64,000 nucleotides of DNA from Sycobia sp. Sy_11 (lineage: Eukaryota; Arthropoda; Insecta; Hymenoptera; Epichrysomallidae): NCBI GenBank assembly GCA_018907035.1, contig JACCIC010000125.1:1488001-1552000 (forward strand). Reading direction: 5' to 3'. The notes under the pieces are model-generated. The model was not told the origin of the DNA, did not search any database, and saw only the letters and a list, made by a program, of their open reading frames with translations. Shown here piece after piece: positions 44,990-58,217 of the stretch; the stretch's first letter is position 1; every line of letters begins with the position of its first letter. The position numbers were made by a program, and so were the translations under genes.

Positions 44990-47370
44990 ACTTGTATGTT
45001 ACCTGTAATATTTCTATAAAGATTCCAACTAAATTAATTCCTTTATTGCTGTACTATGTATTATAAACAATGCACATGAATTCAAGGTACAGAAAAAATA
45101 CCGAAATTTTTGGGTCATTTTCAAATAGCATAATTTTCATTTTTTTTTTCGAAATAGAGAAAAAATGGAATAAGATTATTGTAGATTAACTGACTAGCTT
45201 TTAAACCTTATGTATAAATTTGCTTAATTTTTTTATTTGTGAATAAATTAATGAAAAAATACAAATAAATTTAAAATCTTTTGATGTTTTAGATTTTTTT
45301 AAGTAATAGGAGTTTTGTTTAAAAAAATATCGACTATTCTACGAAAAAGCAGTGTTTTGTCTTTGATAGCGTAGATATTTTGTTTGTACGGACATTTTTG
45401 TAGTAATTTTGGAAACTAAAAGTAGCAATTTTGGCTTGAATATGTTAATTTTGCTATAAGAATCTTTTGGAGTATATGCTATTGATCTGGAAAAACGTTA
45501 AAAAATAGTTTTTTCTTCAATTACAAAAATTACAATTTCTTTGCAAATAATAATTATAATCATAATTGTATAAAAACATTTTTAAACTTAAAATGTCCCT
45601 TGTAAAAATTGCCAAGTAAAGAATTCGTCCGATTCATTATTATTATATTGCATTGCTTGTATAACAAAATTGGATTTTTGAAAAGCCGTTAACCCATTAG
45701 TTCCGACGCGGACATTCTTGGAGACTCGATATTCCCGGGCTTATGTAAATAAGAACAAGATCAAAACATGTTCCTATAAATAACTTTAGCTGCTCTATCG
45801 GTTTCTAAAGTTAATTTGGCCCTACGCCTCTTTGGAAAGGTGCATCAACAGTTTTAAAGGGGTAGTTTTTACCATTCGATATTCTAACTATTTGTAGATT
45901 GTATTTGCTGCTACAAACACGATAATCTTTATAGATTATAGAAACTATTACAGTACATAGTAGATACGCTGTGGGATTTCAACCTCATTTATGTAATTAT
46001 GACTCCAAAGGTTTTGATTAATAATTATTCGTTAACCAAAATTAAAAGAAAAAATATATAATTGTTAAGCAATTATCGTTGATTTGTATTCAATTCATGA
46101 TGAAAAATTGAAAAGTACCTATAAGTGTAAAGAACTTCACCGTATACTAATATTGAAGGGAATAGATAACAGGGAGGGAGTGGTTGTATTCATGACTGAA
46201 AAAATCTATGCTCCGCCAATGAGATCACTGCTGTATGCACTTATATATTAATGAAATATAGAAAATGCTAATATCCTGTCTGGCTGTCAATAATATAACG
46301 AATCTGCTTCCGTATACGATTACATCCTTGTATACTCAATGCTCGAGATTACGTCAGAGAGTAAAAGGAGTGCAGTAATGATTAAGCTCTATGCATAACG
46401 ATATCGGGTTTAATTCGCTGACAGCTTCAGTTAGAAGTTTAAGAAGATTGATCGTATGAGTAACGAAAATCAACAATGTAGACAACACGACTACGTGCAC
46501 CTGTATACATAACGTTAATACGTTATCAAAGTTTCTACCAATATTGAAAAAATAATGTATATAATGAAGTATCAGCTTCTATATTTTTTTACGTGAAAAA
46601 GCAGATCATGAGAGCGTTCAAAAAATTGGAAGCGCCAGCGTCAATTCTATACATTAAATATATTATAAATTGCAAATTGTATTTTAGTGAATGATATAAT
46701 TAAAATATCTAAAAATGCATTGTTTCATTTTTTTTCTTGGTTAATAATTCAAATTTCCATTTCTCTAACAAAATAGAGAAGTTTAATGTACGTAAAAATT
46801 CAAGTGCTTTTTTTCTATTAGTTATTAAATTTTTAATAGAGCGTTTTCGATTTTTGAGATATCCGCGTAATTTGTTATTCTTATCCAAGGACCATTATTG
46901 TCAAAGCTTTCACCAGCAAGAGCATCAAATTGAATGCTATTGAAGTCAAAACCCGGTAAGCTGATCAAGCTCCTCTACAGTTGGTAGACATTTAAGTCGA
47001 AACTCTATTTTCACAATAATAAACTCTAAGCAGTCAAATAAACAGTTATTAAGTTTAATTTAATATAGGTTCCATTCAATTTTCAATTATATCCGTTGAA
47101 ACTGCGCATCGTCAAATGTTATGATTCCAATAAGTAGGTATTACAATTATTGATATATCTTTGTAATTTTCACAATGTCAGAAACTTCCTGTCATACATT
47201 TTTATGATTTATGAGATAATGATTTATTTCCCACTGAATTTATTGTTGTCATGCAAGAGAATAACTTTCCACATAATGCTCGCGATTGCTGATCAATGTT
47301 CGATCAATTTCTGTTACAAATCATTCAGTTGGCCTTTGTATACCTCGGCAGTGACGGTTTCATTCGACTT
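44990..47370. other. Presumed intron 2, no gene seen
   Basis: About 2.4 kb of AT-rich DNA. TTAACCCATTAGTTCCGACG at 45689 resembles a single piggyBac-type end, but no partner end was found. No coding sequence supported. Confidence 0.45.
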
Positions 47371-47384
47371 TAGCAGTTTGTAAT

Positions 47385-47984
47385 GCAGCACACTCTGTTG
47401 GTCCTACCAAGTGCACAACAATACCTTTTGGCTGTGGATATTCTGTTTTGATGTCGATGTGGACGGTTGGCCTGGGTCCATTCATGACTTTTTGCGCTTA
47501 GGATTGTCATAGTAAATCCATCTCATCAGTCACAATACACCACAGAAAACTCTTCTTTTTTTGTGGCAAGCAAAGACAGTGCGATGTTTTATCGATTCGT
47601 AATTACATTTTCGGTCAAATCGTGTGGCATCGATTTTCCTTCTTTATTAATATTTCCGATCACATTTAAACGTTTGCCAACTGCTCTGTCACTGACTACT
47701 AACTGATTAGCGAGTTCTTTCTGCATGTGAGCTGACTTTTCGTCCAATAATGCTTGTAATTCACTATCTTCAAACTATATCGGTTGTGCAGAACGCTCTT
47801 TGCCATTAACATCAGTATCTCTACTTCTAAACTTTGGAATCACGCTTTACATGGTGTAAGCGATGAATCTTGTTCGCCATGGTATTCTTGAAGCAATCGA
47901 TAAGTTTCTGCTATACTTTTTTCAAATCAAAATAGTGTAAAAGGATATGTAGAAAAAATGTTTATTACGATTCATTTTTCACTG
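47385..47984 (-). pseudogene. Mariner copy L, N-terminal and middle fragment
   Basis: A minus-strand relic from about 47984. AETYRLLQEYHGE and LDEKSAHMQKELANQL...VSDRAVGKRLNVIG match the DNA-binding half of mauritiana-like mariners, followed by a degraded WVPHEL-like linker and a DGFTMTILSAKSH-type frame-shifted remnant of the first catalytic region. Many stops and frameshifts; the C-terminal catalytic half is missing. Older than copies A, B and C. Confidence 0.75.
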
Positions 47985-48102
47985 CTCAAAAAATTTTACT
48001 GTTTATACAAATGATGGCATCTCTTAACTGAATTTTATTTGTTAATGAGAAAACAAACAAATAGGTACTAGATCCGTCACATCTGACTTTTCGTACTACT
48101 TC

Positions 48103-49536
48103 CGAGGTCAGACAATTAAGTAATGCGATCGATTTTCTTTCTCGGCCTTTGGTAAAATTGCGAATCTGTACCTCCGCCACCGTAATAGTAGAACTCTACT
48201 CTGTCGATTGAGACCTTGACGACCATTTTATAATCATTTCTTCGCTAGCTGTTTAGTGTTTTGTAACAACTCGCGAGTAGTGCATGTCACGACAATGGAA
48301 CTGAGAAATTTAGAGCAACGGTGCGCGATAAAGTTTTGTGCGAAACTGGGCGAAATTACGACAGAGACTTATGAAAAGTGCTGAAAGTATATGGTAGTGA
48401 TTCACTGAGTTGTAGTCAGGTGCTTCGATTCCACGCCGATTTTAAAGAAGGCCGTAACAGCGTCAAAGATGAGGCGCGGAGTGGAATGCCAATTCAAGTG
48501 CGAACCGACGCGAATGCACAGCGCGCCGTGCAGTTGTTCGTCAAGATCGGCGATTAACTATTCGAATGTTGGCTGACGAGTTAAATATTAACCGAGAAAC
48601 AGTTAGAAAGATTTTAACCAAAGATTTCGCCAGGAAGAAGCTATGCGCGAAGATGGTAGTGAAGAACCTTTCAGATGAGAAAAAAGCACACTGAATGAAC
48701 ATCGCTCAACACTGTGTCTAACAGGTTGAAAGTGATTCAACTCTTCTCGATCGAGTTATTACCGGTGATGAAAGTTGGTTCTTTCAATATGAACCCGAAA
48801 CTAAACGACAAAACCAACAGTGGCCGTCCCCTGGAGTGCCGAGTCCAAAATAGGCGAAAATGAGGAAGTCCAAAGTCAAAACCATGTTCATTTGCTTCTT
48901 CGAAAGAAAAGGGGTGGTTCACAAAGCGTTTGTACCACCTGAACAAACTGTAAATCAAGTATGCTATGTGCTTGAAAAATTACGAATAACGATGCTCAGA
49001 GTGTGTTCAGAGATCGCGAAGACTTGGGTTCTGCATAACGACAATGCTCCTTGTCACAGTGCGTTCAGTGCCTCTGAGTTTTTGACATTTAAGGACACCG
49101 TAATGTCACCACAATCGCCCTATTTACCGGATATGTCACCCTGCGACTTTTTTATATTTGAAAAAATTCGTGAGCGGTTGACATTTTGACTCCTTTGAAG
49201 ACATCCAAGAATGAGTGACGCGGGTATTCGGAGAGGTCCCACACAAAAGTGTTCCAGAATTGTTACGAAAACTGGAAAACTCGCTGGAATAAATGTATAG
49301 ATGCGGGAGGGGACTACTTTGAAGGGAATCGCAACGATGTACCTTAACTTTTAAATATACGCATTTAATATATTTAATATATTTATAATTATTATTATTC
49401 ATCATAATTAATTAATTTAAATATATTAATTTTTAAATATATTAATTTAATATATTAATTTAAATATAATAATATATTAATAATATATTTAAATATACGC
49501 ATAAATTTTGTCGCATTACTTAATTGTCTGACCTCG
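48103..49536 (+). mobile_element. SETMAR-like mariner copy K, both termini present
   Basis: Terminal repeats CGAGGTCAGACAATTAAGTAATGCGA at 48103 and its complement ending at 49536, with TA after the right end. An AT-rich expansion at about 49345-49500, in which AAATATACGCAT is duplicated on either side, lengthens the 3' UTR. Confidence 0.9.
48295..49322 (+). pseudogene. SETMAR-like mariner transposase, copy K (broken)
   Basis: Starts at ATG 48295 (MELRNLEQRCAIKFCAKLG). Catalytic motifs: TGDESWFFQYEPETK (first D, about 48765), LHNDNAPCHSAFSA (second D) and MSPCDFFIFEKI (third D), with the block KVKTMFICFFERKGVVHKAF before the second. Lesions: TGA near 48382, frame changes through the helix-turn-helix region, TAG near 48853, TGA at 49187, and a further stop near 49280. 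Family role is DDD transposition; the copy is inactive. Confidence 0.88.
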
Positions 49537-49539
49537 TAT

Positions 49540-50515
49540 GTTCAAGAAATTTGATTTTATCGATATCTTTACTCTTTCACTTTTATAATTTTATGTATTA
49601 AAAAATTATACAGTATCTTTTCAGCAGTAATAAAAAGTAGTAGAACAGTATAAAAATATATAAAATAGCAAATTATAACAACAATAATATATATGACAGA
49701 GTCTAATATATGCCCCTCTTTGAAAAATATAGCAAACCTTCTCTGGTTATATTGAGATGTACAAAGTTGAGTGTCGTGATCGTGTAACATACACTAAAAT
49801 AAAAATTGGTTTATTTAACTTGGACTATATTTGAGGATATTTCATGATTGGAAAAAAGATCAAAATAAAATGATGTGAAAATATATTATTTCCATGCAAG
49901 ATTGCAAGCATGTATCTATATTTTCTTAAAATACTAATTAAATCAGGATATATTGACAAAGCATATGTCGGAATAGCAAATAAAGAAATATGACGATCAT
50001 AACGTCGCTTAATATGAGAGAAGAGTCATCGACGACTAATTATATATAGAAATTTGAACACTTGAAAGATAATTAATATTAACATTAACAGTATAAGCTG
50101 AAGAAATTCTTGAGCCCATCGTCTTAAACTGAGATCTCAAATGCAATCTATAAATTGTAGAAGTACATAAATTGTAATATATAAAAGAACCTGAAACTCT
50201 ATTAAATAAACCTAAAGCATTCTCTTAACATATATTCAATTTTACTGTTTTTTTTTTCATGCAGGACAAAATATTTGATATCAGATTAACTAGCGGAGAG
50301 CAGATTCTTTTCGATGTATACTGGTAACCTTTTCGATAATCGGTGATCACTTAGTTGATTTCCGATATTTAGACTAAAAGATCACGAATATTCTTCTGGA
50401 TATTTTAAAAACTGGACTAGCATCTATGACTAATGTCACAGTTTCATATTTATATAACGTAGAAAATTGATAATAGATATTAAGTAAATTTGATGAAAGA
50501 TATTAAGATATTAAG
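49540..50515. other. No gene seen
   Basis: AT-rich DNA of about 1 kb without recognisable features. Confidence 0.45.
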
Positions 50516-50519
50516 CTAT

Positions 50520-50683
50520 TGTACTTCTCTCCCCTTCTCTTTTTCGTCACGCGCACGTATCTATACTCGTACGCGTGTATTACGGCTATATTTTTCTGTT
50601 TCTCTCTGTCAGTATAGCATAGACACACGCGGGAGTATATGTCCGCACGTTTTCTTTCTCTCACTCTCTCTCTCTCTCTCTCA

Positions 50684-50738
<55 letters not shown>

Positions 50739-51022
50739 ACTATTTCTCTTACTCTGAGTATATACAGGCGCAAGTATATATCTGCGCATGTCAGACTGCT
50801 ATACCTTTCTCTCTTACTCTAACGACATAAATATTAACGCGTTCTTTTTCTTTCACTCTGAAGGTACAGTCACGCGTAAGTATTTACACGTATTACGACT
50901 ATGCCTTGCTCTCTTTTTCTCTCAGTTTTGGTATGGCCATACGTAGAAATATACACGTACGTATTACAACTATACTTTCTTTTGTCCCTCACAATATCGG
51001 TATAACCAGAAATATACGCGCG
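50520..51022. repeat. CT-rich minisatellite, left part
   Basis: Degenerate units of about 80-95 bases. The theme is GTATA, a CACGCG block, AAGTATATAC, CGCGTATTAC, ACTATA, then a CTCTCT tract (long (CT)n at 50655-50738). It continues at 54710 after the errantivirus-like insertion. Confidence 0.7.
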
Positions 51023-51370
51023 AGTTAAATAACTATATTTTGAGAACCCGTATTTATAGTTCGCACTTCACGAACGAATACACGAGAAACACAACATATT
51101 AATAAACGAAAGTAAAACAATTGAACAAGAGGAGTTAATTGAAGTACTTTTTATTCACACGTCTTTACAGCTTGAGAGCCCGACAAAGAGTGTCGTATCG
51201 CTAATTCTTAATTCATTTATTCACTTCAGTGTCTTTATATTTTTTTCTTTACTGATGATCCGTACGGGATGTTTAGCCTATTTCAGGTCCAGATAGAAGT
51301 TAGCCTCCAGACAACAATAGGAGCTAATAGAGGCTCGACAGATCGATGCATTGGTGTGATTCATATAACT
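51023..51370 (-). repeat. 3' LTR of the errantivirus-like element
   Basis: 348 bases, AGTTAT...TTAACT in element sense, with GTGAATAAAAAG as a likely polyadenylation region. Preceded by the purine-rich GGCAGGGAGA (51371-51380). Confidence 0.8.
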
Positions 51371-51444
51371 TCTCCCTGCCGAAGTTCAAAGACGTCCTTG
51401 TCGTTGACAGGCGGAGAGTGCTGTTTTCCTTTATCTGTTTAATG

Positions 51445-52795
51445 TTAATATGCCAAGTATATTAAAAGCATCAATAAGGCGAACGAAACAAGCATAATAC
51501 CGATACCGACATATGAAACTCTCTTCCAAGCGGTTTATGTTCAGGCGTAATTATTGTGGATAAATTTAACTCTTTTAATAGTTCAAAACTTAATTGATCT
51601 TTAATTATTACTGGTAAAATGAAATTTGACTGTTGAATTTCTCAAAATATTTCATAGGGCTTATAATCTTGAATTTGGATATGTCTTCCTTGTATCTTAT
51701 GTGTTCCTTTGATCGTGGTTTCGGTGTCATTAACTCTGATTTTTATTGGAAAATTGCTAGAGACAAGTATTCCATCTGACAATTCATATGTAAGTATTAA
51801 AGGTGACATTATTGGAATTATGTTAATTTGGTAACATAAATATGTTCTTTTATACATTTCACGACATGCTTGAGAAAATAACTTGAAAAGTTGTCCAAGT
51901 AAGTTCCAAGGCACGTTAATTATTTCTGTTTGAATAATATTATTGATGATTGCGAGTCTTTGAATAAGGGAAAATTCGATAGGATTGAGGATTGAAATTT
52001 TGAGTGTATAAATGATGGAGTGGTTGGTAAATGCAATTGTTCCCCGAGCAAAACGAAAGTCTAATAAATTCTAGTAATCTAACATAAGTTCTTTATGAGA
52101 ATAAATTTTAGACAGATGTGTCTGAATATATAATATTTGTTTATATTGTAATATTTCTACATCGAATAATTGCTCCAAAAAATGAATGATCTTTTAATTT
52201 TACTTAAAAATTGAAGAAAATGATTTTCTTGTATTATGAGGGTAACGATGTTTCGAAATTATTAATTTTTGTATTGTCATTTTTCAGCGTCTTTGTCATG
52301 TTTAACAAATTTCTCTTAATAATATCAGTGTTGCTATTGATCTTTTTACTTATCTTGTTTACTATGCTTATTGATTTATTTAATGTAATGATATCGTCCT
52401 GTTGCTAATGATCAAGTAAATTCAAATAGTTATTTATTCTCTCCAAGTCTGTAGCATCTGAGTTTCCGAAGACATAGTTAACTGCTTTATCTAATGCATC
52501 AAAGAGATCTCTTTTCATTCTTTCGCTATGTGGTATTATTTGTTGTATATTCTGTTATATTGCTTTACATAATATCGAGGCTTGTTTTAATAAGTTCTGG
52601 TCGAGAAAATAATATTAAATAACTGGTTAAAATTTCTTGATAGCTTTGTGTTAACGTTGTTAAATTTATCCGAAAGTGTAGATAATAATAGTTTGCAATA
52701 ATTCTTCTTGTTCCTTACTGGAAAGCATAGTATGTTTTCTCGGTGTCGATTTCGTCACAAGCATCGTAGCGATCAAGAATGACGTCTTCATCCTT
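51445..52795 (-). pseudogene. Errantivirus env relic
   Basis: About 450 codons worth of broken sequence in the place where errantiviruses keep env. It begins near 52795 with a hydrophobic signal-like start, passes through many stops and frame changes, has a longer open piece at 51642-51914, and ends with a membrane-spanning segment and a stop near 51445. Env of this group is related to baculovirus F-type fusion proteins. Identification is by position and topology rather than by clear motifs. Confidence 0.55.
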
Positions 52796-53044
52796 CTGTA
52801 AAAGAAAGGAAGTTTTTCTTAATCTTTTAGCACTCCGCAGGTCATAGCGGTGTGGTTGTCTGTGTATACAGCATTCTAGTGAAGGGCCTTTTCGTTTTTC
52901 TACAAGTAATTTTTGATAGCGAGGCGTAGTTTTATCGCGTCGCTGTTGATGTGTTTTAATATAAATTTCTTTACTTTCAAATGCCTGGTTTGATTCCTCG
53001 GGTAACTTTTGTTACTTTATCTGTTTATTATATAAATTGTCATA

Positions 53045-54560
53045 GAAAGGTAGAATTTCGTTTTTTCGAATCTCATTGTATTTTTTAATTACGTCTGCTT
53101 TCGGTTCAATAATATGCTTATGTAATTCATCATACGGTCCATATAGAAGTGTAAATGGTGCAAATTTTGTACAAGAGTGAATACTTTAATTATATATAAG
53201 TATAGCTGAGGTCATATGATTTTTAATAATTTCTTTGGGATTTTGATTCACCAAAATGCTTAATTTCTCTCACAGAGTAGAATGCAGCCTTACAATTAGG
53301 CAATTATATGTAGGTCTGTTGACATCGTTTGGTGGTATTCGATGTTATGAATTTTTCAAAATTCTCTAAATACTGCCAAGTTAAACTCACTTCCATTATC
53401 TGTAGTAATTTTCTCGGGAAACCCATGGAGAGATGTGAAATATCTTAATTTATTTAATACTGTAATAGCATTTCCGTCGGGTAAAAGATAAGTTTGAGCG
53501 GATTTCGAAAAGATGTCAATTATAGTCAGAAATTTTTCTTTATTCATGTAAAAAATATCTATCTGTATATGTTGAAGCGGTCTGTTAGCAACAATGGGGC
53601 CGTAATTTTCAGTCTTATTTTTTAATATCCTATAAATAACGATTTCTAATTCCTTATTTTCGAAATAAATTCCATATTGTTTGTCCGGTTTAACGTTTTC
53701 GTTTAGAAATTTTAGTAATGGCGCTTCTGCATCTTTCTGATTGATTTTTACTAGATATTGTACTTTAAGTTTATATTTGATTTCTTTTATATCATAATAT
53801 GTACCATGTTTGAATATTATAATGTAATTGAAGATGTAAATATTTCTCTCGCTTATCGGTAGTGAAAAGACCGGATCTTCCTCTGCATTATGCACTGTTG
53901 CTGTTTCATCATCGAGCTCTTCGATCGAGCCAAGTGCAAGATGAGGTGTTTCTAGTATCATTGAAAATGAATCTTCATTGATCTCTTGGGCGTTTATTTC
54001 AATTCTGCTTAATGCGTTAGTCACATTATTCTCTTTGCCTTTTTTGTATTTTATTTCGAAATCGTATCCCTCCAGTTTTATTTTCCATCGAATTAATCTC
54101 GCATTAGGTGTTTTCAAGGAATACAGCTAGGTCAGTGGTTTATGATCTCTTTTAATAATAAATTTTTTTTTCCATAAACACATGGTCTAAAGTGCCTATA
54201 TGCTTCTACGATTGCAAGTAATTCTTTCTCAATCGTAGAATAATTTTGCTCCGCTTAATTCAGTGTTCTAGAGTAACATGAAATGAGATGTTTATCTTGG
54301 GACAGCTCGGCTCCGATGCCTATGTTCGATGCATCTGATATGCCAATACGGGAGTGCTTATAATTAATTCTTTTAGTTTGTCAAATGATTCTACGTACTC
54401 TTGATTTTCACAATTAATTTTTTCATCCTTTTTAAGAACTCTGGTGAGTGGCTTCGAAATTTTTGCATAATCGTTGATCAATTTTCGGTAATAACCGGTA
54501 AGTCCTAAGAATGATTTTACTTTTTTTGCGCTGATTCTTAATTCATTTATTGACTTCAAT
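53045..54560 (-). pseudogene. Errantivirus-like pol relic (RT tail, RNase H, integrase)
   Basis: In element sense: KVKSFLGLTGYYRKLINDYA and ISKPLTRVL (end of RT, about 54530-54420), a damaged RNase H region, the [10 protein letters not shown] tether (about 54000), then integrase with HIQIDIF (first D), ITTDNGSEF (second D, about 53390) and, after stops near 53340 and 53270, the C-terminal [12 protein letters not shown] block (about 53140). The RT palm with YxDD is gone. The open frame at 54559 starts inside LTR sequence because a deletion fused the 5' LTR to RT. Confidence 0.85.
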
Positions 54561-54709
54561 GTCTTTATCTTTTCTTCTTCACTGATGATCCGTATGGGAT
54601 GTTTAGTCTATTGCAGGTACAGATAGAAGTTAGCTCCTAGAGAAGAATAGGAGCTGATAAGATGCTCGACAGATCGATGCGTCGGTTCATTGGTGTAATT
54701 CATATAACT
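54533..54709 (-). repeat. Partial 5' LTR of the errantivirus-like element
   Basis: Matches 51196-51370 over about 175 bases, then stops at TTAAGAATCAGCG where it is fused to the RT sequence. Confidence 0.8.
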
Positions 54710-55273
54710 CGCGCGTATTATCAGTATACCATCATCCCACTTTCACTGTCTCTCGGTATATCCACGTGTAGGAATATACATGCGCGTATTACCAGTATAG
54801 CTTTCTCTCTCCTTCTCTCACTCTCGGTATAGCCACGCGAAGGAATATACATGCGCGTATTGACCATCATACCTCTCTCTATGTCTCTCTCTCTCTCCTC
54901 TCTCTCTGTTTTACACAGTCTTGGTATAAGGCAGATGCGTGCGGAAGTATGTGCCTGCTTTCTTTCTCTCTCTCTGTTTCTCTCTCCCTCATTCTTACTC
55001 TGAAGGCTAGATGCGTGCGGAAGTATATTTCCAGGATCTCCTGCAGTCTACAACAACATGTACGTTCGTATATATGTCTATTGACTAAGTATACCTATAT
55101 GTATTCTGTCGAAACATACACATATGTATACTCACTCTAAACGCGCTTACTTTTTGTAATTTTCCTCTTTCTCCCGCCTCTACGAGAAGTTTTATAACTG
55201 TGAGGGACATAAACACTTCACAGTTCCGTTGCATATTTGGATGCATGTTTATGCTTCTTCTCTATTACCTTGC

Positions 55274-55328
<55 letters not shown>

Positions 55329-55335
55329 ATTGATG
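54710..55335. repeat. CT-rich minisatellite, right part
   Basis: Continuation of 50520-51022 with clear units: CTCGGTATAGCCACGCGAAGG, ATATACATGCGCGTATTACC, AGTATAGC and a CT tract. A long (CT)n lies at 55276-55326. Confidence 0.7.
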
Positions 55336-57100
55336 CTTGTGTGTGAATCTTTTATCTCTAATTCTCATTTTGAGCTTTCACTACTTTCAATCTCACCTTA
55401 ATCCGATCCACTCTCAAGGAACAATAAAGTTTCTTCTTACTTACTAATTATAACTATGCGAAGAAGACTCAATAGCCCTGCACAGCAACAACTATATCTT
55501 CGAAACTCTCAACGATCTCTAATTTTTCGGAAGAAAGACGCACAGAACCAGTGGTCGTGTCGACGTTCAAGGGGCGAAGGAGCTCGAATTTTCTTCGCGT
55601 TGCTCCTCAAGCCCTCTCCGCCGCACCATATAAATAATCGCGCAAAATTCCGATCAATTACACTCGTGGACAGCGAGCGCTGATGTCATCAACAAATACA
55701 TTGACGGCTCGCTGACCCTCGCATCTTTTTACACTCATGCCATTACACACACATACATAAAAGAAACTAAACCGTGTGACGGAGGCCCTCGTGCTCGCAC
55801 GATTTAAAAGCGGCGGACGCCCCGACGCATATTCCCGACGCATCGTGTTTCAATACTGTTTTTAAGTGTTTAATATGAATATATTTGAATTACATTTTTA
55901 TAACAACATACGTCAATTTAATCCTGGATATTTGGAAATACAAGAACCCTTTTTAATGGTCTTTGAATCTTTTTCTTCGAATTCGTTTCTAATCATTCTC
56001 TTCGTGATTTATAATAAATACGAAGGAATTATTATGATAATTAAGAGTAAATTTTAATGAAATACAAATTGAATCGCTATATCTGACTATTCATATTTAT
56101 TCAGGTATAAATATTTATTTCCTACCGGTGTCTTATATACATTCATACATTTATGCAATCACAATAATTTAATTCAAGTAATAATCATGATTAAACAGAT
56201 ATAAATAAATATAAATAACCTTAGAATACACTAAGGGAATAGATGTGCCTGCACAAACTTGCAATACAGCAAATAGCTTATTGACAGGCTAATACGCTCA
56301 ACAAGATTCCATATCAATATCCAATAATTATTAATTAAATAAATAAGTAAACAATAGATAATAAATAATTAAATAATATAAATAATAATTAATAACAGAA
56401 AATAATATCAATACTGTTACTAATAATTAATTATCTGATATTATCCGATGATTAATTCTTTTTGTTTCTTTGTTAAATAAAATAAATAAAAATAGTTCAT
56501 AAAATTTAGAAAAAATTTTAAAGTGATAATATTCACGTACAAATATAATCAATATCTTTAAAATAAAAAGTAGTAGTAGAAATAGCATAAGGTAAAATAA
56601 ATAGTTAATCGCTATGTATAAAATATAATTAATACTAAGCTAATTAACAATAATAAAGTAATTAGCAACAAAGTAACTAATAGAGGAAATAACAGTTGAT
56701 AGCATAGTCTATAATGAAATGACGTATACTAAATACCAAATAATTAATAATTGTATATTGAACTAAATTAACTAATAATTATAAATTAATTTATAAATAA
56801 AATAAAATTAATAATTATTTTAATTGGATTAAATTAAATAAAATGATTAACTGTGAAATAACAAAATTGAATTAATGAAAGATTTTAATAATTGAATAAC
56901 TATTAAGTAAATATTATATTAATAACAATTTAATTATAAATAAATTAAGCAGATATTGAAATAATGACATAACCTAACATGGACTAGAAAAACTACAGGA
57001 GAAATAGAAAATATGTAAAATTTACGATAGATTTTAGCACGAACTAAGCCACTAAGGCTAAGTTTATACGAATTTGACATAACTGACCGGCATCTAAGAG
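55336..57100. other. No supported gene
   Basis: 55336-55860 is of average composition, with a short open frame (from 55456) that I do not recognise and CCGACGCAT repeats near 55820-55845. 55860-57100 is very AT-rich (AATAATTAA-type). No 5' LTR of the gypsy element that follows could be found here. Confidence 0.45.
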
Positions 57101-57105
57101 ACATC

Positions 57106-58144
57106 ATGGTGAACGCTCATGCAATAGAATTGACTATCGAGAACGAGGAGAAAAGGCTCCACAGCCTTTCTATGGAAATAAACAGGGAGAGTATGATGAA
57201 GGAAGCACCGCAGTTGAACCTGCGTAAGGAAGGAATATACGATTTACTGAGAGACCGACTAAGAAGGTTCAAGTTGCGACGCCTCTTTGGCACTGACGCT
57301 GTCGAATGGAATATGGAAAAAGACGTCGCCATCGCTAAACAGTATCCAGATATAACCGAAATATCGGAAGTAATGAGATCGACAGCTCTTGCATCAAAAA
57401 CTGGTAAAGATAATCAGACCGCAAAGGCTGAAGAACGCTTGACAAATCAGGACATACCCCCTAACGCGGCCACAGCGATGTCCTTTTGGCCGGCGTTCCC
57501 TGGTACCATGCCGTGGCCTGGTGACATGGTGGGGTAATGGCTTACCACCTACCTCGGTGTGGGAATAGTTACCCTGTGGAGCAATGGGATATGGGAGGTA
57601 ACAATCATCAGGACGAGAGCAGCAGAAAATCGAGTCTAAGAGCGCTCGACGACAATAAAACAAAGAATACGTCAAAGCAGGTGACAGAGGTGGAACCAGC
57701 GACGCCAATGTTAGCTGGGCATACTGAAAAAGACGCGAATTCCCAAGAGAAAACAAGACAAAACAAGAGTACAGATCTCAAAGATGAAGATTATCCCCAC
57801 GTATAACGGAACCACGTTCGCACTACAGAAACCGCTCACCCCGATACGAAAATAGAACCAGAAACAGGCGCTATTCGTCTAGATCATCACGTGATGATCG
57901 ATTCTACCAGCGAATGAGAGGCCCCTCGATATCGAAGGAGAGAATTATGACAGATCACGTGAATAAATACCACGTTAGAATACATATAGGTCGAATTCTA
58001 GTGAGAGAAACAATAAATCTGACAGCCATCAAGATAAGAAACCGTGTTGAATCTGTAAAAGACCAGAACACTGGACAGAAAGCTGCCCAAATCGAAAACA
58101 GATATATTGTTCTAATTGTGGAGAAAAAAATGCGACGACGATGA
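57106..58144 (+). pseudogene. Gypsy gag relic with zinc knuckle
   Basis: The first frame opens at ATG 57106 (MVNAHAIELTIENEEKRLHS) and stops at 57535. A second frame (57537-57806) and a basic Arg/Ser-rich stretch follow. At about 58035-58085 a nucleocapsid-type knuckle is visible: C-x2-C-x4-H-x4-C in CxICKRPEHWTESC, with a stop codon inside it, and then the start of a second (YCSNC). Gag packages element RNA; this one is interrupted at least three times. Confidence 0.7.
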
Positions 58145-58217
58145 ACTTTTCATGTGGTGGACCAACCGACAACCGAGCGAGAAACGCATAAGGGAACAGT
58201 AGAATGCAATCTATCAT

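Larger units (their letters stand above)
51023..54709 (-). mobile_element. Errantivirus-like LTR element, internally deleted
   Basis: The minus-strand element starts with AGTTAT at 54709 and ends with TTAACT at 51023; AGTTA...TAACT ends are characteristic of insect errantiviruses (gypsy/17.6 group). It is flanked by CGCG on both sides (51019-51022 and 54710-54713), the expected 4-bp target duplication. Order in element sense: partial 5' LTR, pol remnant (late RT, RNase H, integrase), env remnant, polypurine tract, full 3' LTR. Gag, protease and most of RT are missing. It is an old copy with many disruptions and no intact gene. Confidence 0.85.

Noticed and set aside
45689..45720. TTAACCC as the end of another piggyBac-type element
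   Set aside because: No matching inverted end was found within several kilobases; one short motif is not enough.
50490..50830. Open frames rich in Ser and Leu at the (CT)n tract
   Set aside because: Products of a dinucleotide repeat; no protein-like composition.
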